Source of the DNA: Albifimbria verrucaria
Lineage: Eukaryota; Ascomycota; Sordariomycetes; Hypocreales; Stachybotryaceae
Direction of reading: 5' to 3'
Assembly (NCBI GenBank): GCA_020081605.1
Contig: JAHREC010000009.1
Coordinates: 5,084,001 to 5,148,000, forward strand
Length of the DNA: 64,000 bases
Under the pieces are notes generated by a model that worked only from the letters and a program-made list of their open reading frames with translations, had not been told where the DNA came from and did not search any database. Below are positions 46,827-58,661 of this stretch, piece by piece (positions within the stretch are counted from its first letter, which is position 1; each line of letters begins with the position of its first letter). The position numbers and the translations under genes are program-made.

Positions 46827-48262
46827 ATGCCATCCACTGCGGCAGCTCTCCTAGCATTGTCCCTGGCGGGACTGGTTCAGTCTCAGGCTGTAATCATCAG
46901 TGCAAAGGGTGACACCGGGACCAGCAAGGGCCTTTTTGGTAAGTAATGCTTTGCATGTTTGACCTTTCAGTTGTCATCACCCACGGCCCAGTTGGCAATA
47001 TTGACTGACTGCCCATCTAGTTGACCCCAACAACAAGAACGATGCCAACTTCATCTCGCAGGCCGAGATCGTGGCCAACATTGTCAACGAGTGTGGCAGA
47101 ACATTGGCTCTCGGAAACATCGATATCGGCGAGCAGACCGAAATCGCCTTGACTGCGGGCGAGGTTACCATGGTCAAGACCGGTGGCACCGTGGCCGTGA
47201 CCATCAGTCAGAGGACTGCGGAGGGAGCTGGCCCCTTCACATGCGACATGGATCTCACAAGCAACAGCAACGGTGCTGTTGGCCAGACTCCTCTCAAGGT
47301 CACACAGGACAGTGGCAATGGCGCCAACGGTAACATAAACATCAAGGTTGAGATGCCCCAGGACATGGCATGTACCGGAGGTATGTTTCAAACTATTTCG
47401 GCATCTGATAAGGAACCAAGCTAACGCAATAACCAGCTTCTACTGGCAATGTCTGTACTGTCCGTTGCAGGAACGCAGCCAGCTTCGGCGGCTGCTTTGC
47501 TGTTCAGCAGACAGACGTGACTCCTGGCAAGAACAGTGCTGCCACTATCTCAACGGCACAGACTCTTCAGGGTGTTTTGGCCCAGGTACAGCAGAACCAA
47601 AAGGACCTGGCAGCTGCCAATAAAGGCCTTGCCGATGCCGCAACTTTAGATGATCAAGGTGTCAAGATTGCCGATGCCCTGCTCCAAGTGAACCCAGACC
47701 TTGCCACGCCGGCAGCTGCTACTCCCACCCTTCGGTGGGCAATGGCAATGGTAACGGCAACGGCAACGGTAACGGTAACGGCAACGGTAATGGTAATGGA
47801 AACGGCAATGGAAATGGCAATGGCAACGGCAACGGCAACGGCAACGGGCGAGGAAATAGGAATGGAAACGGAAACGGAGCGAACAGGAATGGCGCCAACG
47901 GCAATAATGGAAACGGCAATGGAAATGGAGCGAACAGAAACAATGGAAACGGTAACAATGCCAATGGAAATGGAAATGGTAACGCCAACAACAATGCCAA
48001 TGGCAACGGAAATGGCAACGCCAATAACAATGCCAATGGTAACGGCAACGGCAACAGAAATGGCAACGGCAACAACAATGCTAACAATAACAATGCTAAC
48101 AATGGCAACGCCAACGGCAATGGAAACGGAAACACCGCCAACAGTAACTCCAGAGGAAACCGAAACAACGCCAATGCCAACGGAAACAACAACGAGAAGA
48201 GAATGGGACTTCCTTGGATGAGGCGAGCAAAGGCGAGGCGAGCAACCAAGTTCACCGCATAA
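46827..48262 (+). CDS. Egh16/MAS-type secreted appressorial protein with Gly-Asn repeat tail
   Basis: ATG at 46827 (CACAAGATG) opens a signal peptide (ALLALSLAGLVQSQA). Exons are 46827-46938, 47021-47380 and 47437-48262; both introns have GTAAGT/GTATGT and CTAG/CCAG borders. The mature domain begins AVIISAKGDTGTSKGLFVDP and contains NIVNECGRTLALGNIDIGEQ, GPFTCDMDLTSNSNG, NVCTVRCRNAASFGGCFAVQ and NLATP-like ends, matching the Egh16H/MAS1/MAS3 (DUF3129) family expressed during appressorium formation. After a net -1 shift near 47733 comes a tail of about 150 residues of GN repeats with N-rich spacers, ending in a basic segment RMGLPWMRRAKARR. A role in penetration is known for family members (GAS1/GAS2 of Magnaporthe); here it is inferred. 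Confidence 0.85.
47738..48192 (+). repeat. Coding hexanucleotide array (Gly-Asn)n
   Basis: About 455 bp of GGNAAY repeats with interspersed AAC/GCC units, encoding the C-terminal Gly-Asn tail. Confidence 0.9.
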
Positions 48263-49833
48263 ATAGGCCACACTCCAATAGCTTCAGGTAGACGAAGCTT
48301 CCAACTCTGACGAATTCCTTTTCAAGTATAGACATTTCCTAAATCCAAGCCAGTCTAGTTTAGATCTATGCCAGATGTGTCAACTATAGAACACGTTTTG
48401 TAAAGCAAAAGCCTAGAGAAATTAGAAGTTTGCCCAATATCATTTTAAGCCTTGAGAAGCACCTGGGTTCTGAGTGATGTGTCCGAGTGGAGTGGAGAGA
48501 TCCTGTACTCAGGGTTCCAGAAGCATTAGCCTTGGTGAGCTTGATGGATAGCGCGACTATTTAAGTGACAAAACTTCTTGGTATAGTTATAGTTAACCCT
48601 TAGATGAAGCTCGCGCACTTAGCTAGAATGGCTGAAATCGCCGCATCCATCAAAGACTCGTGGCCTCGCACTGCATCATTGATCCGCACACCGTTGAAAT
48701 AACTTTGCAACATTACTTGATTTCCAGTGGAATCCATTTTTGTTTACGTCTCTTGCCCTGGGATTTTCCGTCTGCAGCCTTCTTCTGTTGTTCACTGATC
48801 TAGTACCCGAAATGGGGATGAAAGTGCAGCCCAGAATCTCGCAGAAACAGATTGACGATGACCTTCAGTATCTTTGGGAAGGTTGGAAACTTCTCGGTGG
48901 TTCTGAGTTGAAGCACTAAAGTAAGGCTTGACTTGGACCTCCTCTTTCTCTTCTTCTTCCTTCATAGTTTTATTATACCTCTTTCTTATATCCTTCATCC
49001 TTATTATATACTTGAGTCTACTATTTCCTAATCCTATTTACTAACTTCTTCCTTTTCTTATCTTTTAGAATATAAAACCATTATAAATATACCTAGGTAT
49101 AAACTCGAATTATAGTCTCGACCATCTCTAACCGATGGAGGCTCGACAGTCGCTGATGAGGATGAAGGCTTATTGCCGTATGAATTTGCTCATACAAAGG
49201 TCAATATAACCCTAGCTAATAGCATCGCAGTATTCGAAGATTCTCATGGCTTCAATGTTCCTGCATTGATATCTCAAACGATATTCCTTTTCATTACGAT
49301 GAAATCCATTCCCTCTGCGGTGAACTTACTACAACGCGTGAGATGGACATAGCACTTGTCTAGTTTGCTCTTGTATGTCAATGGATCAAAATTCGTCAAC
49401 AAGTTGTTGTGGAGGCGCACTTGTCCATCAAATTCTCGCAATTTACGGATTTACGGGCATCGGGAGCCTCATGAATACTTCTGTGCTCGAAGTAAGCGGC
49501 TGTCAACGGCACAACTTCTTTTGTCATCAGAGCAGTAAATATTTGGACGTAAGGCTTTGTTCGTGTCGATGGAAATAACCAATTTCTGGGCAAAACATTC
49601 GGGATTGTGCATGTTAAGAAATTCTACAGAGCTTGATAGCTGATTATGTTGCTCTACGCTAAAATCTGCGATCCTGAAAGCCAAAGACGAACCATCATGA
49701 CAGGACCTGAGTAGAAATGTTTCCAAGTCATTACCCACCGTGGTAAATCAGGTGAGCCCTGGTGCGACTGAGTGTCACTGCAAATAAGATTGGAGAAATA
49801 TCCTTGGAGTAGGGTATATAGATCTACTCAAGG
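48263..49833. other. Intergenic, AT-rich; possible relic at 49469-49738 (minus)
   Basis: A polypyrimidine/AT tract lies at 48945-49100. A minus-strand frame at 49469-49738 (EFLNMHNPECFAQKLVISID) has protein-like composition and could be an orphan exon, with an overlapping frame at 49396-49593, but no family is recognised. Nothing else is seen. Confidence 0.3.
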
Positions 49834-52800
49834 TCAAATGGATACGCTATTGCCCTCAAGTCTCGTCGTCTTCTTCTCCCTCCCCAAGAACAATATCCTC
49901 ATCGAGTATGGGCTCTTCCGCACCCGGTACATTTTCCGGGTTTGTTTCTGCTGTCGACACTCCCCTGATTTCTTTTCATCGGGTGGTTCGACCTTGACCT
50001 TGCTGCTGAAATCGCCGTCGAACATGAAATCCTCCCAAGTGCTGTCCTTTTTCGCAAATGAGGTCGAGAACTTGGCCTTTTCATGGTCTGGTTGAGGCTT
50101 ACTGACGGATAGAGCTTCCCTTAATACCTGATAAGGAGATCTCTTTTGTAGTATTGTTAGTAGAATTCGCTTAGTGTATTGTGTGCTACAACAATGGAGT
50201 TTAGGAGAGAGTTCGAGGAAAAAGCACCAGACCAGTAGGGAGGCAACGAACCGAGCAGCTTGCCTTGCTTAGTGAAAAAGGCAGTATTGTCCTTGAAGTC
50301 CACACCACACCCCACTGTGTCTCCTTCTCTATATGCCAGATTAGGGTGCTCCGTACACTGATCTTCCTCGAAGAGATCACCATCGCTATGGAAGCCCCAC
50401 GCTTTAGTATCCCAGCCCACGGCCAGGTTAACCTTTGAAGTCTCTTCGCAAAACCCGACCCCCATTGGCTTCAGAATTTCCCAACAAGTCAGCGGCAAGT
50501 ATATAGATGATACATCTTGGTGTAAGAAAAGAGTGAAACACCTGAACACATCTTCTCGGGGAGGAAACGGTCGTGGGGAGGACTCTTACTGTGGCTCTAC
50601 ACTTTTCCAAATTTTGACCTCGAAGTAGTATATATCTTGAAGGCTTTGGATCGGCGACATTGGATACTTGGCGCGGATTGAAGCTTGAGTGTCTGGTGCC
50701 CATTCATCCCCAGGGACTAGTGGCTCACCTGCACGTAAGTAGGAATATGTTAGCCGGTCCTAATATTTGAGCGTGACTATTTCTCTCTTCCTTTCTTTTC
50801 TCTTGCCGAAATTCCTGCCAGGCCTTGGATAGCCCGGCAAGCACGCTTATGGAATACTAAAGTTTACTTACCAAGTGCCATCACCGATCCAGCATCGAAG
50901 TCTATTGAGAGATTAACAGTCTTATCCTGCGGAGACCACCCGAGTGGCGGGAAGACGGCGTGGGCCTCATCAACAGTGCCAAATCCAGCGTCGTAGAGGC
51001 GCTGCTCGGCCCAGGTAAGGCCGTAACGCCTTGCTGTATACATTGCTGTCCAGGCATCCTCCGGTGGCAGCGGCGGGGTGATGTCGTCGCCAGGACCGAG
51101 CAGCATCTCCAACATGGTGGGTTTGTTACTGGCGACGGCGGCACAGATGGCGGTCTGGCGCTGAGAAAAGAAGCTATCCGGGCTCACCCGGTGCATTGCA
51201 CGCCGGACTTGTTCAAAGACTCCTGTCGAGGCCATTCGGCAGGCCCAGTATAAGGGCCCACGCCCGCGGATGTCAACAGTGAGCGTGTCAGACTTGGCAT
51301 CGAGCAGTCGGGTGACGGAGGCCTTGTCGTTTAGAATACAAGCATGTATAAGTGCCGTCATGCCTCGGGCATCTCTGCTATTGATATTAATGGTATTGGT
51401 CCCTTTTCAAGCAGAAGTTGCACCAAAGAACCCCAGCAAGCACTGCCCTAATTAGGGCAGTGCAGCCATCATGGTCCTCCGCGTTGATATCGACATCGCT
51501 GCGGCCGATCAGGTTCTCGACTACTGTCTGCCTGTTCGCATAAACAGCGACCAACAGTGGAGTGCGTCCAAACCTATCTCGCACGGATAAGTGGAGGTCT
51601 GGATCTTCCAGCAAAGCTGCGAGTGTAGGCCAGTGCCCCCAACCAGCCGCACTCACCATCAGAGGATCCTTGCCTTCTGATTCATGTTTGGTAGAGGCGC
51701 GCAACTCCACTAGCAGCTTCACAATATCCACGAGCTCCATGGCGGCAGCAACACGGAGGACCGAGTGTCCATTCTGGTCGGTATCATCCATGGCGACCGG
51801 GTCGGCGTCGAGCAAACGCCTGACGATCTCTAGTCTATTCTGGCCGTCGCCATTGAGCGCGATCCAAACGGTGCTGCTATGCGGCTGGCCTTGCACACTT
51901 ACTTGGGCGTCGTGGTCCAAGAGCCATCTGACCATCTCCAAGTCTCCTTGTTGTACTGCGGCCCTCAGCATAGTTGTGGTGGCCTTGCTTGTCGAGGGCT
52001 CATCCACGTCGGCCTCTATTTCCGTGTCTGCGTTCCTTTCAAGCAGCCGTTTTACGATGGAAGTCAGCCCAGCGACCACCGCCGACATCAAAACTGAGCC
52101 GTGTTCATTGCTTCGCGTGCTGACGTCGACTTCTGGACAGTCTAGCAGGAGGTTTGCCACTTCGACCTCGCTATTTACAATGGCCAAATGCAGCGGCGTG
52201 CAACCATTATTTGCCTTGGCGTTGAGGTTGGCTTCTCTTTCTATGAACAGCTTCATCACTTCAGCGCTACCGCCGACTGCGGCGCGGTGAACTGCCGTCT
52301 CACCATCTACATCTTCCTGGTTCATGTCGGCACCAAAGCTCAGGTGGTGACGCACGATCTCGAGGTTGCGGTCGTCGAAAGCCGCGCGGGCCATAGGCGT
52401 TATTCTGGAGCGATTGGTCTGGCATTTGGTATTAGCACCGGCAGCGAGCAGAAGCCAGCTGATCTCAGGATCCTCAGCGTTGCCGCCACATGTAGCGGCG
52501 ACCAACCCTGCCGATTGGCTTTGTCCACGTCTGGCTTCGGCTCGTTGCTTAGTAGTCTTTTCACTACCTCAATGAAGCCCTCCTTGCTAGCCCTGAAAAG
52601 CGCTGTATTGCCGTCCTTGTCCGTAGCATTAACATCGGCGCCATGGCTGAGCAGACAGTCTAGGATATTCACTCTGCCGTACCTTGCTGCCATATAAAGC
52701 GGCGTCTCCTCTATCTTCCCTTATCATCTACATCGGCTCCATGCTCTAGGAGGAGTTTCACGGCCGGTAGTAGGTCCAAGTCGACAGCCTCCTGCAGTGG

Positions 52801-55800
52801 CGTCTTGATGTGCATGACGGTGATGACCTTGCAGTCCCACTCGCCACTCTTCAGCAAACTTCGTAGGACGGCCTCATCCTTAAGGACAGCGTGGATCAAG
52901 AATGGAAACTTGAAGTAGGGTTCCATACGTTCTAGAAGCAGATCCTTGACGATGGCGATGTGTCCACGCTCGACCGCCAGACGGAATGCTGTATAGCCCT
53001 CCTCATTCTCCTGGTTGATGACGTTCATGTTTCTCTGCAGCTCTCGAGACACAAGGCGATGTCCTCCGCGCACCGCGATGTGGAGGGCAGTGTCTTTGTT
53101 CTTTGTCAAGGGGTCAGTACTGGCTCCGTGGTTAAGTAGAACCTTAACAGTGGCGAAGGTGCCAATCTCGGCCGCGCGATGAAGGGAGTGACGAGAGCAT
53201 GATTTGGCGTGTCTATCTTGTTTCGAGCAGAGCCCAAGATCTTCAACAAGGTGTCCAAGTTGCCGCCGTTGACGGCCTGATGGACTGTTGTGTTACCCTC
53301 TTCGTCCTCCACATCGATTGAAGCGCCGTGATCCAAAAGAGCACTCACTACTCGATCCCAGCCCTTAGAGGCGGCCACGAATAAGGCCCGGCTGCTGTCG
53401 ACTTTGTCACAGCCTGCGTGGTGGTCCAGTAGCAGCTGGACAGCCTCCATGTGTCCTTCGGTCGCTGCCAAATGAAGAGGGGATGGAGAATCCGTGGTTG
53501 TCAGGATCAGTCGTTCTGGGGAGTGCGTGCCTGGTCTCTTATTTTCATCTTGCCCTTCTGTGCTACCTGATTGGGAGTGCATTTGGAGCTGGTTTTTGAA
53601 TGCGAAGATTGCACGCAGGATGGACAGAAAGCCCTCTTTCGATGCAATGTGAAGGGGTCCGTACAGTTGCTTATTCTGCAGCTCCACATCCATGGAAGAA
53701 GAGAGCATCAACCGGCGGAGGGTTATGGGGTGGTCATACTGAGCTGCAAGATGCACTGCGGTGTTGCCATCCTTGAGGCTTGCCCTAAGCGGACCATGAT
53801 ACTCTGCCAGAATGGTGTCAACAATGTCGCTGAACCCCTCTGGTAGCAAGATGGAGGGCGTCATAGCCATCTTCGTCCCCAGTGTCAAGTCGGCATTGAG
53901 CCTCATCAGGCTCTCCACTACTCCCAATTGCCCTGCCTTGGCAGCCAGGCAAATTGCAGAAGAGCCGCTTTTGGTACGCGCATTCAGGAGACTAGTATCA
54001 TGTTTCAATAACAGCTCAACCGTGGATTTGTGTCCTTGGCAGGCGGCGTGGTGAAGGGCCGTGTATTCTCGCTCATCCGTCTGCTTCAAACTAGCCTTAT
54101 CAGTCTCAATCAGCACGTCTACAAGATCGTCCTGTCCACACGCCGCTGCAATTCCCAGAGCGCGGTTCGATCGCACGCCGATTTTCAACAGCAGTTTGGC
54201 AATTTCAAGCCGCGCCGCGCGTACAGCGTACTCCAGCGCCAGACTCAAGTTGTCTGTGTAGCCCTGCAACACTTCGGACTTGAGGGCTGCCGGCTCAAGC
54301 ATCTCGAAGAAGCCAAGATGACAGATGGCTTGGGTAGATGTACAGAGCAGGCCTGGGTCATTGAATAGGGCGTATTCGCGCTTGTGATACAGCTTGGCCC
54401 AGCGTTCAAAGTGTCTCTGAGCGTCTAGAAATGACCGTACGTCGGCGCCTGCCTGCGGCTTACTCCTCCTTTTGCAGCGCCGGTAGTGCTCGGGCCAATA
54501 CGCGGCAGCGTAACCAAGGAAGGCTCCGTCAACAGACTGCCCATCGGCAAGCTTCAAGTACTGTAGGCACGACCTGAGAATGGCATAGTGCGGATCTCCA
54601 TGGCTGCCAGGCCCGGGGCTGAGGCCGATGCCGCCACCGGCGTTTTCGTTGTCATCATACAGGATCTCGTGCAGTTCCCGATGAATCGGCACCACACGAT
54701 TCCCAACCAGGCGAATAACTGGCGGTGCAACTTGCAGCAAGTCCCCGACTATGTCGCGCGACACGCGCTCGGATAGCATCTTCCGGACGATATCGGTGTC
54801 TGGCAGACGAATCCCCTGGGCCACCAATGGAATCACCTCGTCGAGCGCAACGGCCACCCCCATCTCCTCCGCGGTCAGTGGCCGCACTGCAAAGGCTACC
54901 CAACGGAAGGACGAGCGTACCCAGTCCTCACGGTCGTGGGCGTTGTAATGGTAGTGATCGTCGTGGCGCCACGGCCGTGCCGGGCCCAGCATCACCGTCG
55001 ATACCTCTTCCAACTGTTTTCTCATGGCGACGCGAGTAGACCGTGTGGATCTTGTCCGCCATTCCAGCAGTATCATTTGGTGCATCGCCGAGAAATGTGA
55101 AACCGATGGCGTACACAGCTTGCGCACAATATCATGCTCGAACTCGCTCCACAAGGGTTTGTCCTGGGCGACACGCTGCACGTTAGCACGCACCAAGGTT
55201 TTCAGATCTCTGGCACCGTGCCTTCCCCCGGCGGACACTGCGGCAGCCGTCTCTACTATACCATGCGAGATTGGGGCTTCGCGACCCATACGCTTCGTCA
55301 CTCGTCAATAGGATTTTCAGTGAGCCTGGCGCGAGCCGCGCAAGGTCTCGTAGTCCGGCGATTGTATCATCCAGAGACTCTTGACACTCATGGACGGCGT
55401 ACAAGACACAGTAGGTCGTGCTCTGAGTTACGTGCATAAGAAGCGAGCGTAGCAAAGCCCACAGTAGACGACGAGTGAAGACCTGTTGTTCCAGGATGAA
55501 GTCGCAGAGTGGTTCCACGAGCCGGAAAATGGACGGACGTGCGAGCAGGAGTTGATGACACAAAGCCACCACCGCCGAAATGGGGCTGCGCGTATGTATG
55601 TTGTGCCTTTCAAACATGAACCTCAGCCGGATAGTGTCTCGGTAGCCTCGCCTTTCCAACGCCACCTTGACAAGGTGTGATGCTACAGTTGTCACACCTG
55701 AGCCCGCCGAGCCGGAGATGTGCAAGATACTGACATCGGGTTGTGTGATCCAATCCGTGAATGCCGGGTCGTTGACAGCCCAGTCGACTGAGTTTGGTGC

Positions 55801-57107
55801 TGCCCCGATTATGTTTACGTGCTGCCTCTCGGAATCTAGTTGCGATAGCGTGTCCAGGATCTGTCTGAACTGTGCTGGCATGGCTTGATATAGAATATTG
55901 GTCAATTTCAATCACAAAAACTTTACTTCAAACACACAAAAAGGAAAAGAGAATGAGAAACAGGAGGAAAGGTGTTTCTCACGCTGTCTCTCACGCTGAT
56001 GCTGACTCTGTATCATGTTCTCCAGTTCCCCACAAACGATTTCCGTTTTAAAGTCGGTGCTTTTGAATCGCCAAAGAGTAGAATGACTCGAATCGATCGC
56101 TATGTTCTTAGCTGACTGCATGTCCAAGCCAGAGAATGTTTCAGCCAAGACTTGAGAGTACTGATAAACATCATCCTGCCAGGTTCAACTTAGCAAATTG
56201 ATTACTAGACAACACTCCACCAAATGGATGCCTATGGGAGGTCTACCAACCAAGGTATCTATCTTCTGGTCTTTTGGAACACATTCAGGACTGTAACATC
56301 CCAAGGGCTTTGTGCAAATTCTTCTGCCACTTGGTATAGAGGCAGCGCCAGCTTCTTCAGAAGCTGCGATGGGAGACCAGCTTTGAATCCTGACGCAGCC
56401 AAGAGGCGGACAATGTGTTCCTCCCAGGACACAGTATCCGCCCCTCTTTGTGGTGTTCCCAGAAAGATCTGCGACCATTTCGGCAATGTAAGTTTGGTGA
56501 TTGCGATGGCGGAATGAATGTCAAATAACTAGGCTTTTCTCATACCAGTCCTTTAGTTCTCACAAGTGTGGATTGAAACTTTGGTTCTTCTACTGCTAGG
56601 AGCATGATCTGTTCCGCACTCTGCGTGAGCATCCTATCACCCGTCCTGTTCAAGGAGACGCACCTGCTTGATAAGACATCCACCTAGGTCGTGGCCCATA
56701 AAGATAAGGGGATGTCTCTCAGTTGTTTTCCTTTTCATAATCAGCATCGCTTGTCGGGTTTTCTGAATTCACACAAACATACTGTACTAGTGTTTTGCTG
56801 TTCCAGAAGAGCCTCATGGACCTTCTGCGCTTGCTGCTTGATATCAGCCGACCTTGACACTGTGCTGAAGGGAACCATCAGGAACTGAAATTCCCGTCCC
56901 AAGAAAGCATTAGGAAATCGTTCAGAAAAGAATCTGTAGGCATCGCTCTCTCCTTGCGCGGGTACTGTATCGCTCACAATACCATGTACCAACACTAGTC
57001 TCCAGCCAATAGTCAGTATAGAGCAATGCGTAGAACCTCACCATACAAGTCTGCTCACTGAAAAGAATAATCCATGGCTCAAACTCCCGATAGGGGATGT
57101 CATCCAT
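49834..57107 (-). CDS. NLR-like protein: alpha/beta-hydrolase, NACHT, ankyrin repeats, SPRY
   Basis: Read on the minus strand, 57107 to about 55990 encodes a SesB-like lipase domain (LVHGIVSDTVPAQGESDAY, HPLIFMGHDLGGCLIKQ, SQIFLGTPQRGADTVS) and a linker (IAIDSSHSTLWRFKSTDFKT). From 55881 to about 55310 lies a NACHT P-loop domain (ILHISGSAGSGVTTVASHL, YCVLYAVHECQESLDD, GSLKILLTS), then a winged-helix-like region. From about 54250 to 50873 there are some twenty or more ankyrin units (EYTALHHAACQGHKSTVELL; NGCTPLHLAIVNSEVEVANL). The last part (50728-49834) is a SPRY domain (IYYFEVKIWKS, VGWDTKAWGFHSDGDLFEED, REGDTVGCGVDFKDNTAFF). Introns include 50729-50871 and one near 50130-50255 with a perfect TACTAAC branch. 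Many -1 shifts interrupt it. Exact start and some splice sites are uncertain. Fungal NLRs act in non-self recognition; that role is inferred. Confidence 0.75.
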
Positions 57108-57799
57108 TGATAGCTCAATATACTTCTCTAAGCCGTCGACTGCTAGGTGTAACACGTTACTGGGGGCCAGCTACGGATTCATAGGACTGTACAGAGTTTC
57201 TCCTAAGTTTCCATCACTCACGCTGAAACATAAGAGTGGATAGTTAAGTCACTCGTCCACGCAACCAACGGTGGAACGTCTCAGCTTCCTGGAGACGAAG
57301 TTGGCGAAGCAGCGTTCTCGCAGCAACGGCTGACTCTGGGTTCACCCTGCCGTCCCAATAGCCGAAACAAGTTGAGGCTCCCAGTACGTTCAGCCGAATG
57401 CATGTAGGCCAAACCACCACCTGCCCTGGGGGCTCTTGGATGCAGGGTATTTCCGCGGTTATGGGCGCATTGAACAAGCCTCTCCAGCCCCTTGACGCGG
57501 GCTGCATAAGAAGCTCAGCTGCAGCACAACCCAACCCAAGCACCGGCAGTGATTTTGCATTTCCTCCCTACCAAGACATTCACAGCATGTGACCTGTGGT
57601 AGCAATATAGAGAAAGGCTAGAGGAGACAAAGTCATGCTACGAGGAAGCATGGAATGGGTGTGAAGAGAATCCAACCCTTCGGCGTCGAACTCGGCGCCA
57701 CCGGATTCAGCTTTCATGCATGATTGGTTCAGAAGTGAACAAAATTGCACTATGCAATGGGAAATTGGCATGCGGTCAGCTATCTGCTTAAGTACCGTC
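57108..57799. other. Intergenic, with unassigned minus-strand frames
   Basis: Minus-strand frames at 57244-57543 (ending LQEAETFHRWLRGRVT) and 57580-57771 look protein-like and might be a small gene or an upstream exon of the NLR-like gene. I can neither link them by splice sites nor recognise a family. Confidence 0.3.
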
Positions 57800-58661
57800 T
57801 TACAATGGTGTGATGAGCGTCACATCGCTCAAGGTACTGAGGTCCAGCTTGTCCATTTGGGTCAGGTTCACCACCTTGGGGTCGACCGAAGCTACCTTGA
57901 GTGTCTTGGGATCGACGGATGAGTCGATCCTAACCGGCGTAATCCTCTCGACTTTCTTCTTGCCAAACAGCGTGCGCAGATCCAACCCTCCCATGTCGAC
58001 TTGTGCACGGATCTTGATGAGGAAATTGAAGGGCACTTCTGCCTCGCGGCGCAACAGCGTAGCAGTTCGCAAAAGGTCGGGATGCCACCCTTGCTCAGCG
58101 TGTTCTCCCCATAGCCCATACCACCGCGTCGTCCTTGTTGTGGCGCCCGAGCTGCTTACGCGTACCCGACAAGCTGGCCCAGTCTTCCTTGACATCTGTG
58201 GACTCCATCACCCACGCGATGCCGACGTCCCCTCCGAGCCCTGAGAACTTTGCATTGATGCCTGCGCTGGCTGAAATCTTTGTGCTGCGCTCCTGTGACG
58301 ACTTGTGCAAGCCAAAGACCCCTCGGGGATATCTTCCATACCTCCGGACAGAGCATCGGTCGCCCTCCGAGTCTTCAAATGTGACGTTGATATTACATTC
58401 TGTGAATCGCCGGCCCTTTCTCATACTGACGAAGCGGAACTCAAAGACGAGCAGCGTAGCTGGGTCCTCGCCGGGTGCTAGCAGACCATGCGCAACGGCC
58501 GCGACTGTCGCTCGCACGATGAGCTGATCATTGTAGTCGGCCTGGTACGCCGTCTTCTGGAACTCAGCTGGCTTCGACTGTTTTGTGTGAGGTTCGGCGT
58601 CAAGGTCGTCATCCGCTATGGGATTCAACACAATTTCGAGTTCATTGTCAAGGTCGTCCAT
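57800..58661 (-). CDS. Unknown soluble protein between the NLR-like and subtilase genes
   Basis: ATG at 58661 (AACATGGACGACC) opens an acidic N-terminus (MDDLDNELEIVLNPIADDDL). A beta-rich domain follows: IVRATVAAVAHGLLAPGEDP, TLLVFEFRFVSMRKGRRFTE, NVTFEDSEGDRCSVRRYGRY and GDVGIAWVMESTDVKEDWAS. After two net -1 shifts (GGGG near 58108, TTTT near 58075) it continues LRTATLLRREAEVPFNFLIK, DLRTLFGKKKVERITPVRID and ends in a hydrophobic-polar tail at 57800. Total length is about 285 residues, with no signal peptide or membrane span. I recognise no named family. Its position 0.7 kb upstream of the NLR-like gene on the same strand and divergent from the subtilase suggests, but does not prove, a shared system. 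Confidence 0.65.

Noticed and set aside
47654..48273. Long minus-strand frames (Val/Ile- and Leu/Pro-rich) over the Gly-Asn repeat
   Set aside because: Products of the hexanucleotide repeat avoiding stops in several frames.
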